From: Torreya grandis
Taxonomy: Eukaryota > Streptophyta > Pinopsida > Cupressales > Taxaceae
Length of the DNA: 64,000 nucleotides
NCBI GenBank assembly: GCA_037957365.1
Contig: JARHVA010000638.1
Coordinates: 1,043,001 to 1,107,000 of the forward strand
Reading direction: 5' to 3'
Part shown: piece after piece, positions 24,605 to 37,374 of the stretch
Numbering within the stretch: position 1 is the stretch's first letter
Layout: each line of letters begins with the position of its first letter
Notes under the pieces: generated by a model
Database searches by the model: none
Seen by the model: the letters and a program-made list of their open reading frames with translations, nothing else
Told to the model about the DNA's origin: nothing
Translations under genes and position numbers: made by a program

Positions 24605-26359
24605 CCTACCCCTGATATCAAACAAGACAAAGTCGTTTGGTATAGTTGATCAACATAGGCATTCGGTAGAGTCGTTCGATGGAACTATTCAGTAGAGCCT
24701 TTCATTGGATGTCTTTGGTGTAGCCGAACGGTTGTGCAAAAACCAAAAAAAAATTCAAAACCTATAGATTCACCAAGGTTACAAATCAAATTCACCTAAA
24801 TGAATCTAAGGGGGTTTCGGATATGGGCTCTTAAAATTTACCTAGTGGATACATGATTTACTAACTTTCTATCTTGATGAATCTATTTATAAAAATATAT
24901 TTGTTTGTTTGGATATGTAACTAGGGTTGAGTTTCCTAGAATATCTATAGAACCAAGGCCTTGTTTACCTTTATGAGTAGATGCCTCAATAGGATGAATA
25001 ATACCTTGTGCATACTTTCCTAGTCCTTGTCCTATATAACCCATCTTATGTAAGTACTTTAATCCAAAATCATATTTCTTATCATTTGTATTATTATATG
25101 TGTATTTCATGTGTAACTGTAGGAGTCATGAGATAACTATGATTATTAGGTTGTACCATTGCCTTATTATAAAATTCCATATGAGGGATATAATTGTGTG
25201 TATATCATGTTACTTCACAATACTTAAATGGATCATGATCCATAAGAAATGTATATGTATACCCTTGGTAACTAATTTCAAACATACATGTAAAGTGGAA
25301 GGGATGGCTTGCATATCATGAATCCAAGGCCTTCTAAGAAAAATGTTGTAATTAAGATCATTAGGCATAACTTGGCATGTTGTAGCAATAGTTCTAGGAT
25401 CCAATGTGAGATTCAAGGTTATATGTCCCAACAACTTGCCCATAATATAATCAAAGCCTCTAATATTAATATTTGAATGAAGAAAATATTCAATAGTTAT
25501 ATTGATTATTCAAAAGAAGGAAATATTGTAAATACTCAATCCCAAACCATTGTCAACTAGGACTAACTTGACACCCATGTCATCAATTCTAAGTTGGATG
25601 TATAAATGAAAATATTGAGTAACGATATGTTTCAATGGCATATCTTCCTTTTCAAAAGATATAGACTCTTTTATCCATTATAATGTGTTAAAGATAAAAT
25701 CCACATAATTTGGTTCAAGATTTCAAGGAATGATAGTGTCACATAATGTGTATATAAAATATCCTTGTACATATTTGATTGTTGAAGCAAATCTAAAATG
25801 GAGATCTTTGTTTTTGTGGCATTAAGTTGATCGATGATGTTAAATCTTTGAGTTCACCCATTTTTCCTCACATAATTGGGATCCCAGCCTCTTTTATTGA
25901 TAACAACATGGACCACATGATCTACTATAAGCCTAGGGTGAATATTAGAGGCAGGATGGTAGTTAAGGTAATTGAGAGTCGGGGGTAAGGAGGAATGAAT
26001 GGAAGCAACTTGGCCCTCTGACATCAAGTAGTAATAGGTGGCAATTCCAACTGAACCATGTAATAATAATCATCATGGATTTGTTTATTATTACGGTCTT
26101 GGTATATATTGGATATATTTTTTTAATTTAAATTATGCATCGATGGATTTACATGCAACTTAAAGATTTTACATATTGATGTCAAACTACATGAAAAAGT
26201 ACTGTGTTTTTGAAACTAAGAAATGATAACTATATTCAGTCATTATTATCATGATTATTATGAAAATCAAAAAATATAAAATATAAACCCTAATATAATA
26301 TGCTAAAAATAGAAGGAAACCCTAAGTGAATCAAGGTTTTAGAAATGTCCAACAAAAAA

Positions 26360-26369
26360 GGGTTCACTA
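26360..26369 (-). other. Putative primer-binding site of element A (worn)
   Basis: Minus strand TAGTGAACCC, three bases after the LTR end. The matching site of element C reads TGGTGAACCC, so the TGG start has probably mutated to TAG here. The tRNA is not identified. Confidence 0.45.
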
Positions 26370-26372
26370 ATA

Positions 26373-27626
26373 TGTTATATCAAATATTGGAGTAAGCAGC
26401 ATTTTTCATCCTAATTAGACAAACTACTAAATAAAATCATATTGATAACGATATGTAATAAATGACACAAACTGATTTAGAATTTACTAAATTTAGAAAT
26501 ATGCTAAAAGGATAAATAACAAAGACTAATTACATAGTTGTAAATCTGACGGTGCAATAATGAGATAGAAATTATAAAACTAACTAGGAGGCTCTATGAA
26601 TTTGATGTGAATAAATAACAAGCCTTTGTTCACTCTTTGTACAAAGTCATTCGAATCAAACAGGGATGAATTGCACTGGTATCCTTAGGTTGCACCAATA
26701 TCTTATGGGAATTTAATCACTATGACTGATATGACATGTTAGTTTGCACCTATATGTCCTATTTTATTGTGCAATACCTCTAGGTCTATTATGGAAGTGA
26801 CTATGAACCTTATTCTTCATCGAAAACCCTAACTCAATTGACACAAGAGGATGGATGTAATTACAGTGTAAAAAGGGATTTGCAGTTTAAGTTGTGTTTG
26901 ACCTCAACACCCCTTGTATTGAGCACTGACTACATACCAATAGTCCAAATAAGGATCAAACTCCATGTAGTTCCCTCATACTAAAATGGTGTGTGTGAAA
27001 GACTAGTGCAAAATATTAAATGTTGGTGGAATCTTAGTGTATTTATGTGCTTCAAATATGACTTGTGACTTTTAAGGTATATGTAAACTTAGTTCAGTGT
27101 TACTAGGGTCATGTGGAATTTGAATCGGGAAGAATAGATGTTTTTTTCCTCAATGTGCAATTAGATGTTCTAGTGTTTTTTCATATGTGAGTCTCTTGGT
27201 TCAAAATGGCTTGAAAATGTGATTTTATAGTGACCATTTAAGAATTTCTTCAAATGGAAATTTTTAAATGTGTGGGATGACCAGTTACATGAGTTTGAAT
27301 TTGATAAATTAGTTGTTATTTGGTGGGATGATGTAGCCATCAACATTAGACAATATCGATAAGTAGGATAGTCCAAAAGGAGTGACCTTGTTTGAAGAGC
27401 CAAGATAACTAAAATAGAAGTGTAGATCAATCTAAAAGTGAGTTTAGGCTATTTAGGATGTTCGATGGCGATATTTTGAGATCATTTGATTAGAGAAGAC
27501 GGTTATCTGCATAAAATTGAATGAATTGTGGTCAATAATATCGTGTAATCAGGCAAGAGCTAAGTATGTATAAGGAGTAGTCACAAGTACATTGTTTCAG
27601 CTTAAATGTTGATTTATGTGTCTATA
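26373..27626 (-). repeat. Element A 5' LTR
   Basis: Direct repeat of 1775-3027, 1254 bp against 1253 bp. It starts TGTTATATC and ends TGTCTATA. It is followed by AGATG, the likely worn target-site duplicate of ATATG at 1770-1774. Confidence 0.85.
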
Positions 27627-28627
27627 AGATGCATAAGGGGAATTTTTAGGTGTTTATATTTTTTCCACTTTAATGTGTCTTTGTGTACATACTTATAAAA
27701 GTATAAAAGTAGACATGGTATATATCTATAAAATTTTGAATGCCTACAACTCTTGAATAAATACCAGTATAAGTAGGGCATAAAAAAATCATTATTTTAA
27801 TATACACATATGGGTGATTTATAATAAATAATAATTTGTTGAAAATTAAAAAAATGAAAATAAGATACGTCATTTTGGTGGGAAATGAAATTGATTTGGG
27901 TACCCTTATCAAGTCTGGGCCTCCACACATGTCTAAAGTCTTAGATATAGTTATAAATATAATACTTAGTTATATCTCAAATCAAGCTAACATAAAATTA
28001 TGAGGATAATTTTAAATTAACATTGAATGGCATATTGAGTAGATGCCTTAAGGGAGCAGTTAAAGTACTTTGAGTACATCCTCTATAGGAAAAATTAAAT
28101 ACAATTTGAGTTACCAAAATTTTGATGTAATGACACATATGTCCCAATGGCATGTACATGAATGTGACAAATGGGATATACGCCACCCTTTAATAATTTT
28201 GGATGAAATTGTGAAGCTCACATCTCAAAATATAGGAGTTAAATGCACCATATTTAAGATAAATTAAGAAATTATTGGTGTATAATATTTAATTATTTAG
28301 CCTTGGAAACATGTATGTTATGATTCAATTGCCCCAAATGGGCCCATGATATAATTAGAATCAAACAAGAGTAATATGGCATATGTGATCTCAATATATA
28401 AGTTATGTAAGATCAAGAAAAATAATCTCCCTATGGATTCAATATATATTCAATATACCATCATCATACGTAAGATATAGCAGTGTAAATCATGAGTATA
28501 ATCTTTTGTCTCTAATGGTTGATGATATAAATCATGGAAACCAAGGCAAAAAATAAAATTGTATTGCATGGCATGGATCATGTCAACATAAAACACAACA
28601 AATACCTAAATAAGATAATTGTAGCAC

Positions 28628-28629
<2 letters not shown>
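27627..28629. other. Spacer, no gene seen
   Basis: AT-rich sequence without recognisable coding content. At 27648-27668 it has AGGTGTTTATATTTTTTCC, which read on the minus strand resembles a purine tract plus an LTR edge, possibly a scrap of another element. Confidence 0.4.

Positions 28630-28684
<55 letters not shown>
28630..28684. repeat. (AT)n microsatellite
   Basis: About 27 uninterrupted AT units in noncoding sequence. Confidence 0.95.
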
Positions 28685-28686
<2 letters not shown>

Positions 28687-28747
28687 TAACTTACCATATG
28701 AAACATATATCAAATATATAAAGAAGCATATGAAGTAGTGGGAATTA

Positions 28748-28845
28748 GGTCAAACACATAAAACATCTCAGATAGTTGAAGACATGTCAAGCACATGAAA
28801 ACAAACTAGGCACATGAGAACATACCAAGCACTTGAAAACACTTG
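28748..28845. repeat. Short tandem repeat, about 20-bp unit
   Basis: Four or so imperfect copies around the core AAGCACATGAAAAC (28751, 28788, 28810 and 28829 regions): TCAAACACATAAAAC, TCAAGCACATGAAAAC, TAGGCACATGAGAAC, CAAGCACTTGAAAAC. Confidence 0.6.
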
Positions 28846-29847
28846 ATAAGGTATAATAAACCACAAAAAAGACACATTTGAGACATAAAGCAATAAATTA
28901 GGTAAAATCATACTATCATAAAAATAATCAATGTAATAAGAACAACTATTAAAATAATGATATTCCCCATATTTACATTAAGTGAACATGGGATGTCCCC
29001 CATCCTATTGTGAATCCACAATCACAAACTTGTAACCTATTGAAAATAAGACTTGCATCTACCTCAAAATTCACATTAGTAAAATATATATGAAAACCTA
29101 AGTAAGGCCTCAATATATTGGCATATGATATGAACATGAACCCTAGTGCAATCACAATATATTGATACTTTTGAATTACCAATTAATGCTATAAATCTAA
29201 AGCACTTATAATAATTGTTGAATATTACATGTCAAACTTTTGAAACATGGTTATGTCAATTAGAGAAATTAAAAAAAATCCAAACACACAAATAGAAGAA
29301 ATAAGCAACAAATGGAGATCAATAATCACCTAAAACGTTTATCAATTTTTTTTGAAGTATTAAAATACTGCTAAAAATAAAAGTGGCATCATCATTTACA
29401 AGTTATCAATATATTTTGGGATGGGATAAAATAAGAAAACTCATGAGAATAAACAATAGAAATTCATAAGAAAAGGAAACCTGAAAACAATAGAACCATT
29501 ACAAGTGAAATTCAAAATTGAATACAAACAAATAGAGATTGGGGTTCAAAACTAAACATGGCAATTTGGCAAGGAAAGTATCTTTAAATATAGTGAAAAT
29601 AAGATAATGAAACATAATAATATTACGTGAAAAATTGTATGTGATAAAATAATAGAATCTAAATAAAAATAACAAATATTAATATAAGAGTCAAACTGAA
29701 TCCATGAAAAGGATAGTAATGGAAAGCTTGAGAGAAACAAGACATGAAGAATATGAAGTAAAGTAAAATAATGATAGAAATTAAAATCATTAATGTCATA
29801 TTCCTTAAGGATCATAGTGGTGAATATGTGTGAATGAAAAAATTAGG
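28846..29847. other. AT-rich spacer, no gene seen
   Basis: No coding family, RNA gene or element edge was recognised. The open frames are low-complexity. Confidence 0.5.
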
Positions 29848-30396
29848 ATCTTTGGGAACCTAGCAACCACTAGGTATGGAAAACTTGTTGGGATCTTTGG
29901 GAACCTAGTAATCACTAGGTATGAGTGACATGTCGTAAGGTCATAATATTGTAATGTAGGGATGGGAATATTTTTAGGAAACTCAAAATTTATAAGTATT
30001 AATGACATGGAGTGTTATTGGGAACCTAACAACTGCTAGGTATCAACAACTTAGTATATTCTTTGGAGCCTAGTTACTGCGTTACTTGGCATGTTATTAC
30101 AATGTAGAAACCACTAGCTATCAGTGACCTAGGATATTATTGGGAGCCTAATGAACACTAGATATCAATTACTTGGAGTATTATTTAGAGCCTAGTGATT
30201 GATAACTATCAATGAATTTCCATGTCCTTTGAAGCATAGCATCCGCTAGCTCTCAATGACATGGTGTATTCCTCGAAACCTAGTTACTACTAGTTATTAA
30301 TGACTTAGCATATTATTGAGAGCTTAATAGATACTAGATATCAGTGACTTGGCATATTCTTGGGATCCTAGTGAATGCTAACTATTATGGTGTAGT
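29848..30396. repeat. Degenerate minisatellite, about 45-bp unit, around 12 copies
   Basis: Copies carry a core such as GGGAACCTAGTAATCACTAG followed by GTATGAGTGACATG-like sequence. The first two cores start at 29854 and 29899, 45 bp apart. Later units are 43-45 bp and vary (GGAGCCTAATGAACACTAG, GAAACCTAGTTACTACTAG, GGATCCTAGTGAATGCTAAC). The core often contains a short dyad, as in CCTAGTAATCACTAGG. It has no coding potential. Confidence 0.8.
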
Positions 30397-33286
30397 CAAT
30401 GGTAGGGGGTCCCAATAAAGGGATGCCCTTGGTCATGTATCCAAAGTCATGCAATGGGAAACAATATACATTTTTTCAATATGAAATGAATATTTCTTAA
30501 CAACATCTATTTTTAATTACTTTGATTTACTTTAATGTCTCTAACTCTAAGCCTCTCTCTAGGATTCACATTTACACTATGAAGTAAAATCTACAGCCTC
30601 ATCTCTTTGAGACCTCTCTCTAATCTCTATTGTAGTCCCTCTTTGATTTTTTGCTCCTTATTTCTTCTTTCTTAAATATTTCAACTGCTCTACTTGATCT
30701 CTTGTATCTATTTTTCCTACTTCTTGATCCCTCTTCTTTTGCTCCATCAATTGACTTCTTTCAAAATAAAATTTTCCTTTCATGTTTGGCCTGAGATATT
30801 TTCCTTTCACTACTCATCACTTTTTTGAGTTCCCTCTTTAACTACCCTTTATAACTGTGAATATTTTTGTGAGAACAAGCAAGAGGTTGAGTTAATTATT
30901 TCATGGCCATTACTAATTCAAAGATCTCATCAAGAGCTTTATATAGAGACACTAAATGTTCCATTTGGTATTCTCTTATTTTAACTATGGCCACTTGAAA
31001 TTATTTATGTCATTCCCATTACTATGATCACTTTTTGAATTGTGTCCACAATAATTATGGGATAGTGTCATGTGACATAATATAGGGTTATTCATATAAC
31101 AAGATTCAAATTTCCCCCATTATTTATATACATTGTTTGGCCCCGTGGATTTATAAATACCACATTGTGGTTATCATGCATCCACTTATTGTGAAAATTA
31201 TGATCCCCACCATGACTTGATTGTGATCTCTTTTTGAACATTGTGACTATGACATTAGTGACTTCCACAGACTCATGTGCTCCTGAGGAATTCTATGGAG
31301 ATTTATCGAGGCCATAATTTTTGATGATTTTGTACGATATGTGGGGTATTCCCAAGGATAACAAGGTTTATGAACTTTCATGATCCCACACAAATTTTAA
31401 TAATATCATGGACCCGTTTGAATATAAAATATAACTTAAGAACTCATTAGGTTCACATTTGAATTTTTTTGGATTTAAGATCTCTATGAATATTCAATCC
31501 AATTGAGGATTTTTTCAGGTCTACAATAAGACTTAATTTTTATCACTTTAGTACTTAGAGACTTTTAAACTGAGGGTGATGTGAAAACATATTATATGTA
31601 TATCAAGGGTCTCTATGGAACATAGAGACTTGACGATGACCCTGTTATACCTAGGTTTGAGTGGCCTCTATGAACACTACAATTTAAGTTGTAAATTGAA
31701 ATATGTGACCATTTGAAAATAAACATAGAGTTGTAGCATGGAAATGAGACCATGTGATCCATGTGATATTTTTAGCTTTATGATCCTTCTGATTTAGCAT
31801 GAGGAATTTGATTAAGTTTATAAAATTACCTTGAGACTCTTTATTGAAGACTAACCAAATTGCCTATATATTTTTGGTGATGAAAGATTGTTTGTACATC
31901 TTGAATGATCCTCCATCATACACCTGAGGTAATTAAATGTGAGCTCATACTCACATGTATGGAATAAGTGGTAAAATAACTCTTTTGGCATTAAAATTGA
32001 TGACCATGGCATTCTATTCCAACATTCCAGATATCTCAGTTGAGTTTCTATTTTTCTCTTCCACTTATAATTTCTTATTGGATTCAAGTCCTTCCTCTTT
32101 TTCTTATCTTTTCTCATTCTTTCCTCTCTTTCTTATTGAATCCACCATATTCCATCCACATCTATCAAAGGATCTTTTTATTTTTATCCATTATTTTGGC
32201 ATAGTTTGTCCACCTCCACAAAGTGATTATATTCTTCTTCTTCCATCTACCTGTGGGATTAAACCCACCTTTAATTGACCTCCTCTAAAAATATTATATC
32301 TGACATCTTATGATCTCTTATGATCTTAATCCCACTACTCTCCATCAACCTCCTCCTAAATCCTTCTTGTCTTTATTTATTCACTATCAAACATGTTTTT
32401 GGATTCTTCTTTTTATCGCTCTTATCTATTTGCAGTTTCTCTTTTATCATGGTTGTCATCTCTTTATTTGTTTTTCTCCTTTCCAATACCCTCTTGTTGG
32501 TGGATTCTCCATTTATAATATTATTAATTTAATCGTATTTTCCTCTAATTTTTCATAGCTTGTGAACTCAACTGGCTCACTCTCTTCACCTTAGAAGGCC
32601 TCTTTGAATTCCTTATTTCTGTGCACTTGAACATAGACTACAGTCACCAATTAGTTTTAAAACATGAGACTTTAAAGTACCAACAAATTATTTTTCCATC
32701 TAAATGTTATCAGCTTGATTTACACCAAGCTTGGGCTCCCCAAAGTCTTCATCATTTTGATTGCTCCTTAGAACAGTGTTCAATTTTCCTATGATATCTC
32801 TTTTTTATCTTATTCTTCATTCCTCATCTTCTTTACATGAGATTTAGGTTGATTACATTATTTTTCCTTATCATCCTTTGATTCTATGCAACATGAGTGA
32901 AATTTTTCACTTCTCCAATCTTTTCCCTTCTCCTTTAAGTGAGACTTCTCTCCCACATAAAAGTGCTACAAGTGAAACCCTTCTTGTTACACATCTTCTC
33001 ATTGCCTCTTATACATATGAGCATGCTGGAATAAATCATAATTTATCTTCTTATTTGATATATCCTTCATTTTTTGACCTACATATCAATTAGTAACATT
33101 AAGAGAATCAGTAGCACCCAAAAATAATTCTTTTGGCTCTTTTACATGCCACAAAGGTAACTTGTCCAACTTTTCTCTATTTTTCATGTTTTTTCATAAC
33201 TTTCACTGAAAATATGGACTCCCAAAAACCCATTCTAAGCCACATTCATTGTTGGGATAATTTCTTGTTAACTCAAGCTTTCAGTC
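30397..33286. other. T/C-rich spacer, no gene seen
   Basis: The plus strand is strongly pyrimidine-rich over long stretches (for example 30540-30800 and 32040-32560). The many short plus-strand open frames rich in Phe, Leu and Ser follow from that composition. No protein family or RNA gene is recognised. The bias may mark the inside of an unrecognised retroelement. Confidence 0.45.
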
Positions 33287-34085
33287 CCACAAGCACATAT
33301 CTTAACATTAGTCTATCCATATCGACATATCACGTAATGTAGCCTTGCACGCTCACCCAAGGCATAGATAAAGACTTAGGGTCACATGAAGTTAGTTAAT
33401 GATGAAGAGATTCCTTTGATGCATATTAGCACTTGGGATGTTTTAAAAATTAACATGCATTAACTATTATAGGCTAAGATTATTACCAAATTGAAATATG
33501 GTTATGTGATCATGGTAATAACTTGTATTCATGACAAAATCCTATGATGGAACATTAATATGGATTAATCTCATAGCATAAATATATTATAATATATATT
33601 TTTACCTTCTATCTTGTATCACTACTCTCTTTTTAGACTACAATAAGGTGGGATTTTATATTCCCCAAGCACCACTCTTGCAATTACATTCATTAATAGG
33701 CACTCCTGAAGATGTTCTTAGCTATTACTAGTAGTACCCATAATCAAATGTTATAATAAAATTTCCTTAAGTGGACTGACACCTATATATGTGTTATAAT
33801 GCACTATATTTTATTAGAACAATTTTCTCATAAACCTGACTGCCACTTGACCCATTCCAGTCATTTTAATTCATTGTTCCTCTTTCTATACTCTGTAATA
33901 TATAAAACTTCTTCATCAATCCTCACACTTCGTGTCTTTCTATCGACCACTATGCTTTGGCAACATGGCCAATTCCTATTGAACAATCTTGAGTTTCTTG
34001 GGACATTTTATGACACCTCATCCTCATGCATCAAGTTTAGCTTCTTCAATGTAATGTAGTGCGTGAGGCCATACTTGTTCAAAAT
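33287..34085. repeat. Direct repeat D, left copy (possible LTR)
   Basis: Collinear with 35430-36210 at roughly 75-80% identity by eye. Shared strings include TATTAGCACTTGGGATGTTT and GGTGGGATTTTATATTCCCC. Flanking sequence does not match on either side, so this is not a simple tandem duplication. LTRs of an old non-autonomous element are the likeliest reading, but TG...CA ends are not clear. Confidence 0.6.
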
Positions 34086-35429
34086 TGGGGCCAAAATCAC
34101 CCCACACTAATTTTATTTTTCTCCCTTGGATGATCCTTGGATATCCATAATATTAATGGAAAACTTGGGTGTATCTTTAAGCAACTCTTTGTTATAATTC
34201 CCCCATCTTATGAGTATAGCTTGAACATTATTGTAGATGCCAACTACATGTGCAATTAGCTTCTTAAAATAAAATATATCTTTTAATATTATTAGGATCA
34301 GCTTATTTGTATTCATCTTGAGTGCTTCTTCTAACATTTATTCTTCTTTGATTGTTTTTTGTTTCAAAACTACAAAATTGCCTTCTAGTTCTCACTTTTT
34401 CAAGCTTATTTATTTCCCAAGTTCTTCTATTTCCAATAGAAGTTTAGTCATTTTATATTTATCCTTATTATTATAAACTTGTGATACCAACTCATATTAT
34501 TTATGTTTATCAACAAAAAATATTCATTTATCACATACATTTGGCATATAAAGTTCACGAACACATGTTCTACCACAGTTGCCTTCTTAGTTAGCTTACT
34601 CATTTAATCTTCATAGTTCTGTAGGTGTTCTACAAACTCAATTTGGAATCTTTATATCTCCACCTGGGTAATTTTAGTTCTTTTTCATTTATCTATATAT
34701 TACCTACCATTACAATTAGTTTATCCATACTTTCTAGACCATCTAGATTAATCCCGTATATAAAGTTGGTTTTTTTTCTCTCATGATGCACTGACAAAGC
34801 TTTAATGCCATCAATTCATTGGTTATTATTATTTGTTTAGATTAATGTTGAGTGTTCATTTAATTCAAATTTTTGTGTTGGATATGGATAGTATTGCTAT
34901 TCATCACATTTTTACAAGTCACTTCAGCAACCAATTTTAGTAGCACACTTCTGGCCTCGACCTTGTTGAGTTTGGTGGGATCAATAAAGCTTATATCTCA
35001 CCCTTCATCTACTTTTGTCGGGTCCCAATCATGAATATAAAAAAATGGTAATTTGATCAAGGGTTCATCAATGTGGGTTCCAAACACAAAATACATCTAT
35101 TTTGGATTGATATGGTCACACTCTTTTGTTTTGAGCTCCATAAATATAGATCCATGTCCCGTAACTTATGTTGGTATTTTTTGTGAGCTATTTCCTTACC
35201 ATCATCATATTCATAGGTTGAAGAAGGTTTTGGGGATCTATTTATCTTATGACCTTACTCCCTCTCTCATTCCCTTGTTTTTATGTTTCTATTTCTATTA
35301 CATTTGGATTTTTATCTTGCCCACCCTCTTCTTCTTGGGCACTCAGTTCACCTTCATAACCAACTAGAATACAACATAACCAAAATTTTGGGATATTTTC
35401 CCATGACCTTAGGGTTTTTGTATCAAAAG
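34086..35429. other. Region between D repeats, no gene seen
   Basis: 1.3 kb, T/C-rich on the plus strand, with no coding family recognised. If D repeats are LTRs this is the internal part of a non-autonomous element. Confidence 0.4.
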
Positions 35430-36210
35430 TGAATATCTTAACATCTATCTATCCACACTAGCATATAATTAAAAGGATCCTTACACACTCACCCGAGGCA
35501 CAGATAAAGGCACTTCAGGTCATAATCAAGTTATTTAATAATGAAGAGCTTCCTAGGCTACATATTAGCACTTGGGATGTTTTACATATTAACATGCATC
35601 AACTATTATAGGCTAATATTATTTTAAAATTGAAATTTGGTTAATTAATCATGGTAATAACTTGTTTTCATGACACCAACCTACAATGAAACATTAAGAT
35701 GACATAATCTCACATCATAAATCTATTCTATTATCTTCTACTACCTTTTTTGTTATATCACTACTCTCTCTCTTTATACTAAAACAAGGTGGGATTTTAT
35801 ATTCCCCAAGCACTAGTCTTTTAATTACACTCATTAATAGGCACTCTTAAAGATGTGTTTAATTTTTACCACTACTATACTTAATCAATTATTACAATAA
35901 ATGGCCTTAATTTCACCTAGAAAACTTTTATCTTCAATTCAGACACTAGATGGCATGTTCAGGTAATTTTATCCCATTACTCCTCCTTCTATGCTCTATG
36001 ATCTGCACAACCTCTTCCCCAATCCTCATGTTCCATGTCCTTTTTCCAACAAGTGTGCTTCCACCTATACTCTAATTACCTGGTCAATTCTTATTGAGAG
36101 CTTACAAGCTTCCTAGTTTAATTATGACACTTAATCCTCACATGTCAGGTTTATCTCCTTCAATGTGATGTAATGCACGAACCCAAACTTGGTCAAAATT
36201 GGGAGCCAAC
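35430..36210. repeat. Direct repeat D, right copy (possible LTR)
   Basis: Counterpart of 33287-34085. The homology starts at ATATCTTAACAT and runs to GTCAAAATTGGG near the end. No primer-site-like or polypurine sequence could be fixed next to it. Confidence 0.6.
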
Positions 36211-36439
36211 ATTCATGGTTTTCACCTCCTCATTTTCACTTTATTTTCTTCTTCATATAGATGACCTTCAACCATACTCATCTCATGTGCATTATTGTGC
36301 ACTTCAACCACATTCATTGTTTCCTTCACAGAAACTGGAACTTCTTATTTATTATCATTAACCCTTATTCCTTGGAAAATATAAATAACTCCTACATCAT
36401 AATGATGACTTGGGGTATTCTTTGGATTATAGTGATCTC

Positions 36440-36731
36440 TAACTATTAGCGAGTAGACCCAACTAAGTAGGCCCATCTAGGTAATAAGTCTAGTTTACTC
36501 TTTGTAAATATAGAAAGATATGGTACTTTCAAGGTCATCCTCTATGGAGATTTGGATTTTATCTTCTTATAAATTTATTCAAACACATGATCTTGTGCCC
36601 TTTTGAAGTAATAAATGAATAAATTTTATATTTATTAGAGTTATCTTTTTACACCACCTTTATTTGCTTACCTATTTCTCTTCACATGGTTTTCTCCACT
36701 ATATAGTGTTTTCTAATATGGTACCAGAGCT
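36440..36731 (+). mobile_element. Ty1/copia LTR 3' part and primer-binding site
   Basis: TGGTACCAGAGCT at 36719-36731 is one change from TGGTATCAGAGC, the initiator-Met tRNA primer site of most copia elements. It follows an LTR-like end (TATAGTGTTTTCTAATA). The sequence after it (GATGGTTTTATATTTAAG, then GTGGGGAGAGAAATCAG) is typical of the start of a copia internal region. The left LTR edge is not fixed. Gag is cut off by the minus-strand copia sequence that follows. Confidence 0.65.
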
Positions 36732-36869
36732 GATGGTTTTATATTTAAGAAATTTGTGGGGAGAGAAATCAGATCTACCACACAAGATGATGACCGTGTG
36801 GTTGATGAGGAAAAAGGAGAATTAAAGAAAGGAAAGATGTGTTTTGTCACACTTTAAGCATAAGGGAAT

Positions 36870-37374
36870 CATGCAAGAGATAAATTAGGCTTGTCATTTT
36901 CACATAGGAATCATATTGTACTAATAATATTAAAATATAAAAATAAGATCCAAAATTGTGTTAGCTACCATAAGACAAACACCCACAATACATACCTAAA
37001 TAAATCTATAAAAACTTAAAAAAAGATATAACATATTTATCAAAGTAGCATTGCTATCTCTTTATATTAACAACATTGTCCTAAATCCTCTTGTATAATA
37101 GTAATTATCATAAAAAATGTGCCTCATCCACCGACACTCTATGTTCTTATATAGATAAGAGAGGAGGCTAGGTTTAGGATTAGGGTTTTGGTGAGTAGTT
37201 ACAAATAGAATAAGACAAAATATTATGAGCAAAATCCAATTAAATATTTACTTAATTGATAATCTTCTCTAATAATTGGTTGTAGATAAGTATGCACCAA
37301 TTAGTGCCTACCCACCAATTAAAAATACATCTAAAACACATACAATAGTGTATGATTAATTAAATAAACTAACA
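36870..37374 (-). repeat. Ty1/copia 3' LTR
   Basis: On the minus strand the purine tract AAGAGGGGA (from 37383 down) is followed by TGTTAGTTTATTTAATTAATC, a normal LTR start. The minus strand CTATATAAG at about 37152-37162 is a good TATA box. The far edge near 36870 is approximate. No matching 5' LTR was found to the right. Confidence 0.6.

Larger units (their letters stand above)
24054..26000 (-). pseudogene. Element A pol, 5' part: protease and G-patch (broken)
   Basis: This is the other half of A's pol, cut off by element B. Reading on the minus strand: an NIIDQL-like segment near 25830; the protease active site VLVDNG (about 25545-25565); a conserved segment YNIFLRRPWIHDMQAIPST (25210-25443, the LGRPW motif here LRRPW); then a G-patch-like domain at 24883-25110, [14 protein letters not shown] followed by KGKQGLG. 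G-patch domains are short Gly-rich RNA-binding motifs known downstream of protease in some retroelements. Upstream of the protease only about 0.8 kb remains before the 5' LTR and no gag is present. A 53-bp tandem duplication (about 24200-24306) and an (AT)n tract lie in the linker. Confidence 0.78.
1775..27626 (-). mobile_element. Element A: old Ty3/gypsy (Tat-type) LTR retrotransposon, split by element B
   Basis: Two direct repeats of about 1253 bp (1775-3027 and 26373-27626) bound minus-strand pol remnants. Both repeats begin TGTT on the plus strand; the terminal TGTNNACA is worn to TGTTTACA on the left and TGTCTATA on the right. Flanking 5-mers ATATG (1770-1774) and AGATG (27627-27631) match at 4 of 5 bases, consistent with an aged target-site duplication. 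A purine tract lies inside the left LTR and a primer-site-like sequence inside the right LTR, so the 5' LTR is on the right. Subtracting nested element B leaves about 10.3 kb. LTR identity is roughly 80% by eye, so A is older than B. The 5' end lacks gag. Confidence 0.85.

Noticed and set aside
31955..32558. Several plus-strand open frames rich in Phe/Leu/Ser
   Set aside because: They follow from the T/C-rich composition; frames overlap and none resembles a protein family.
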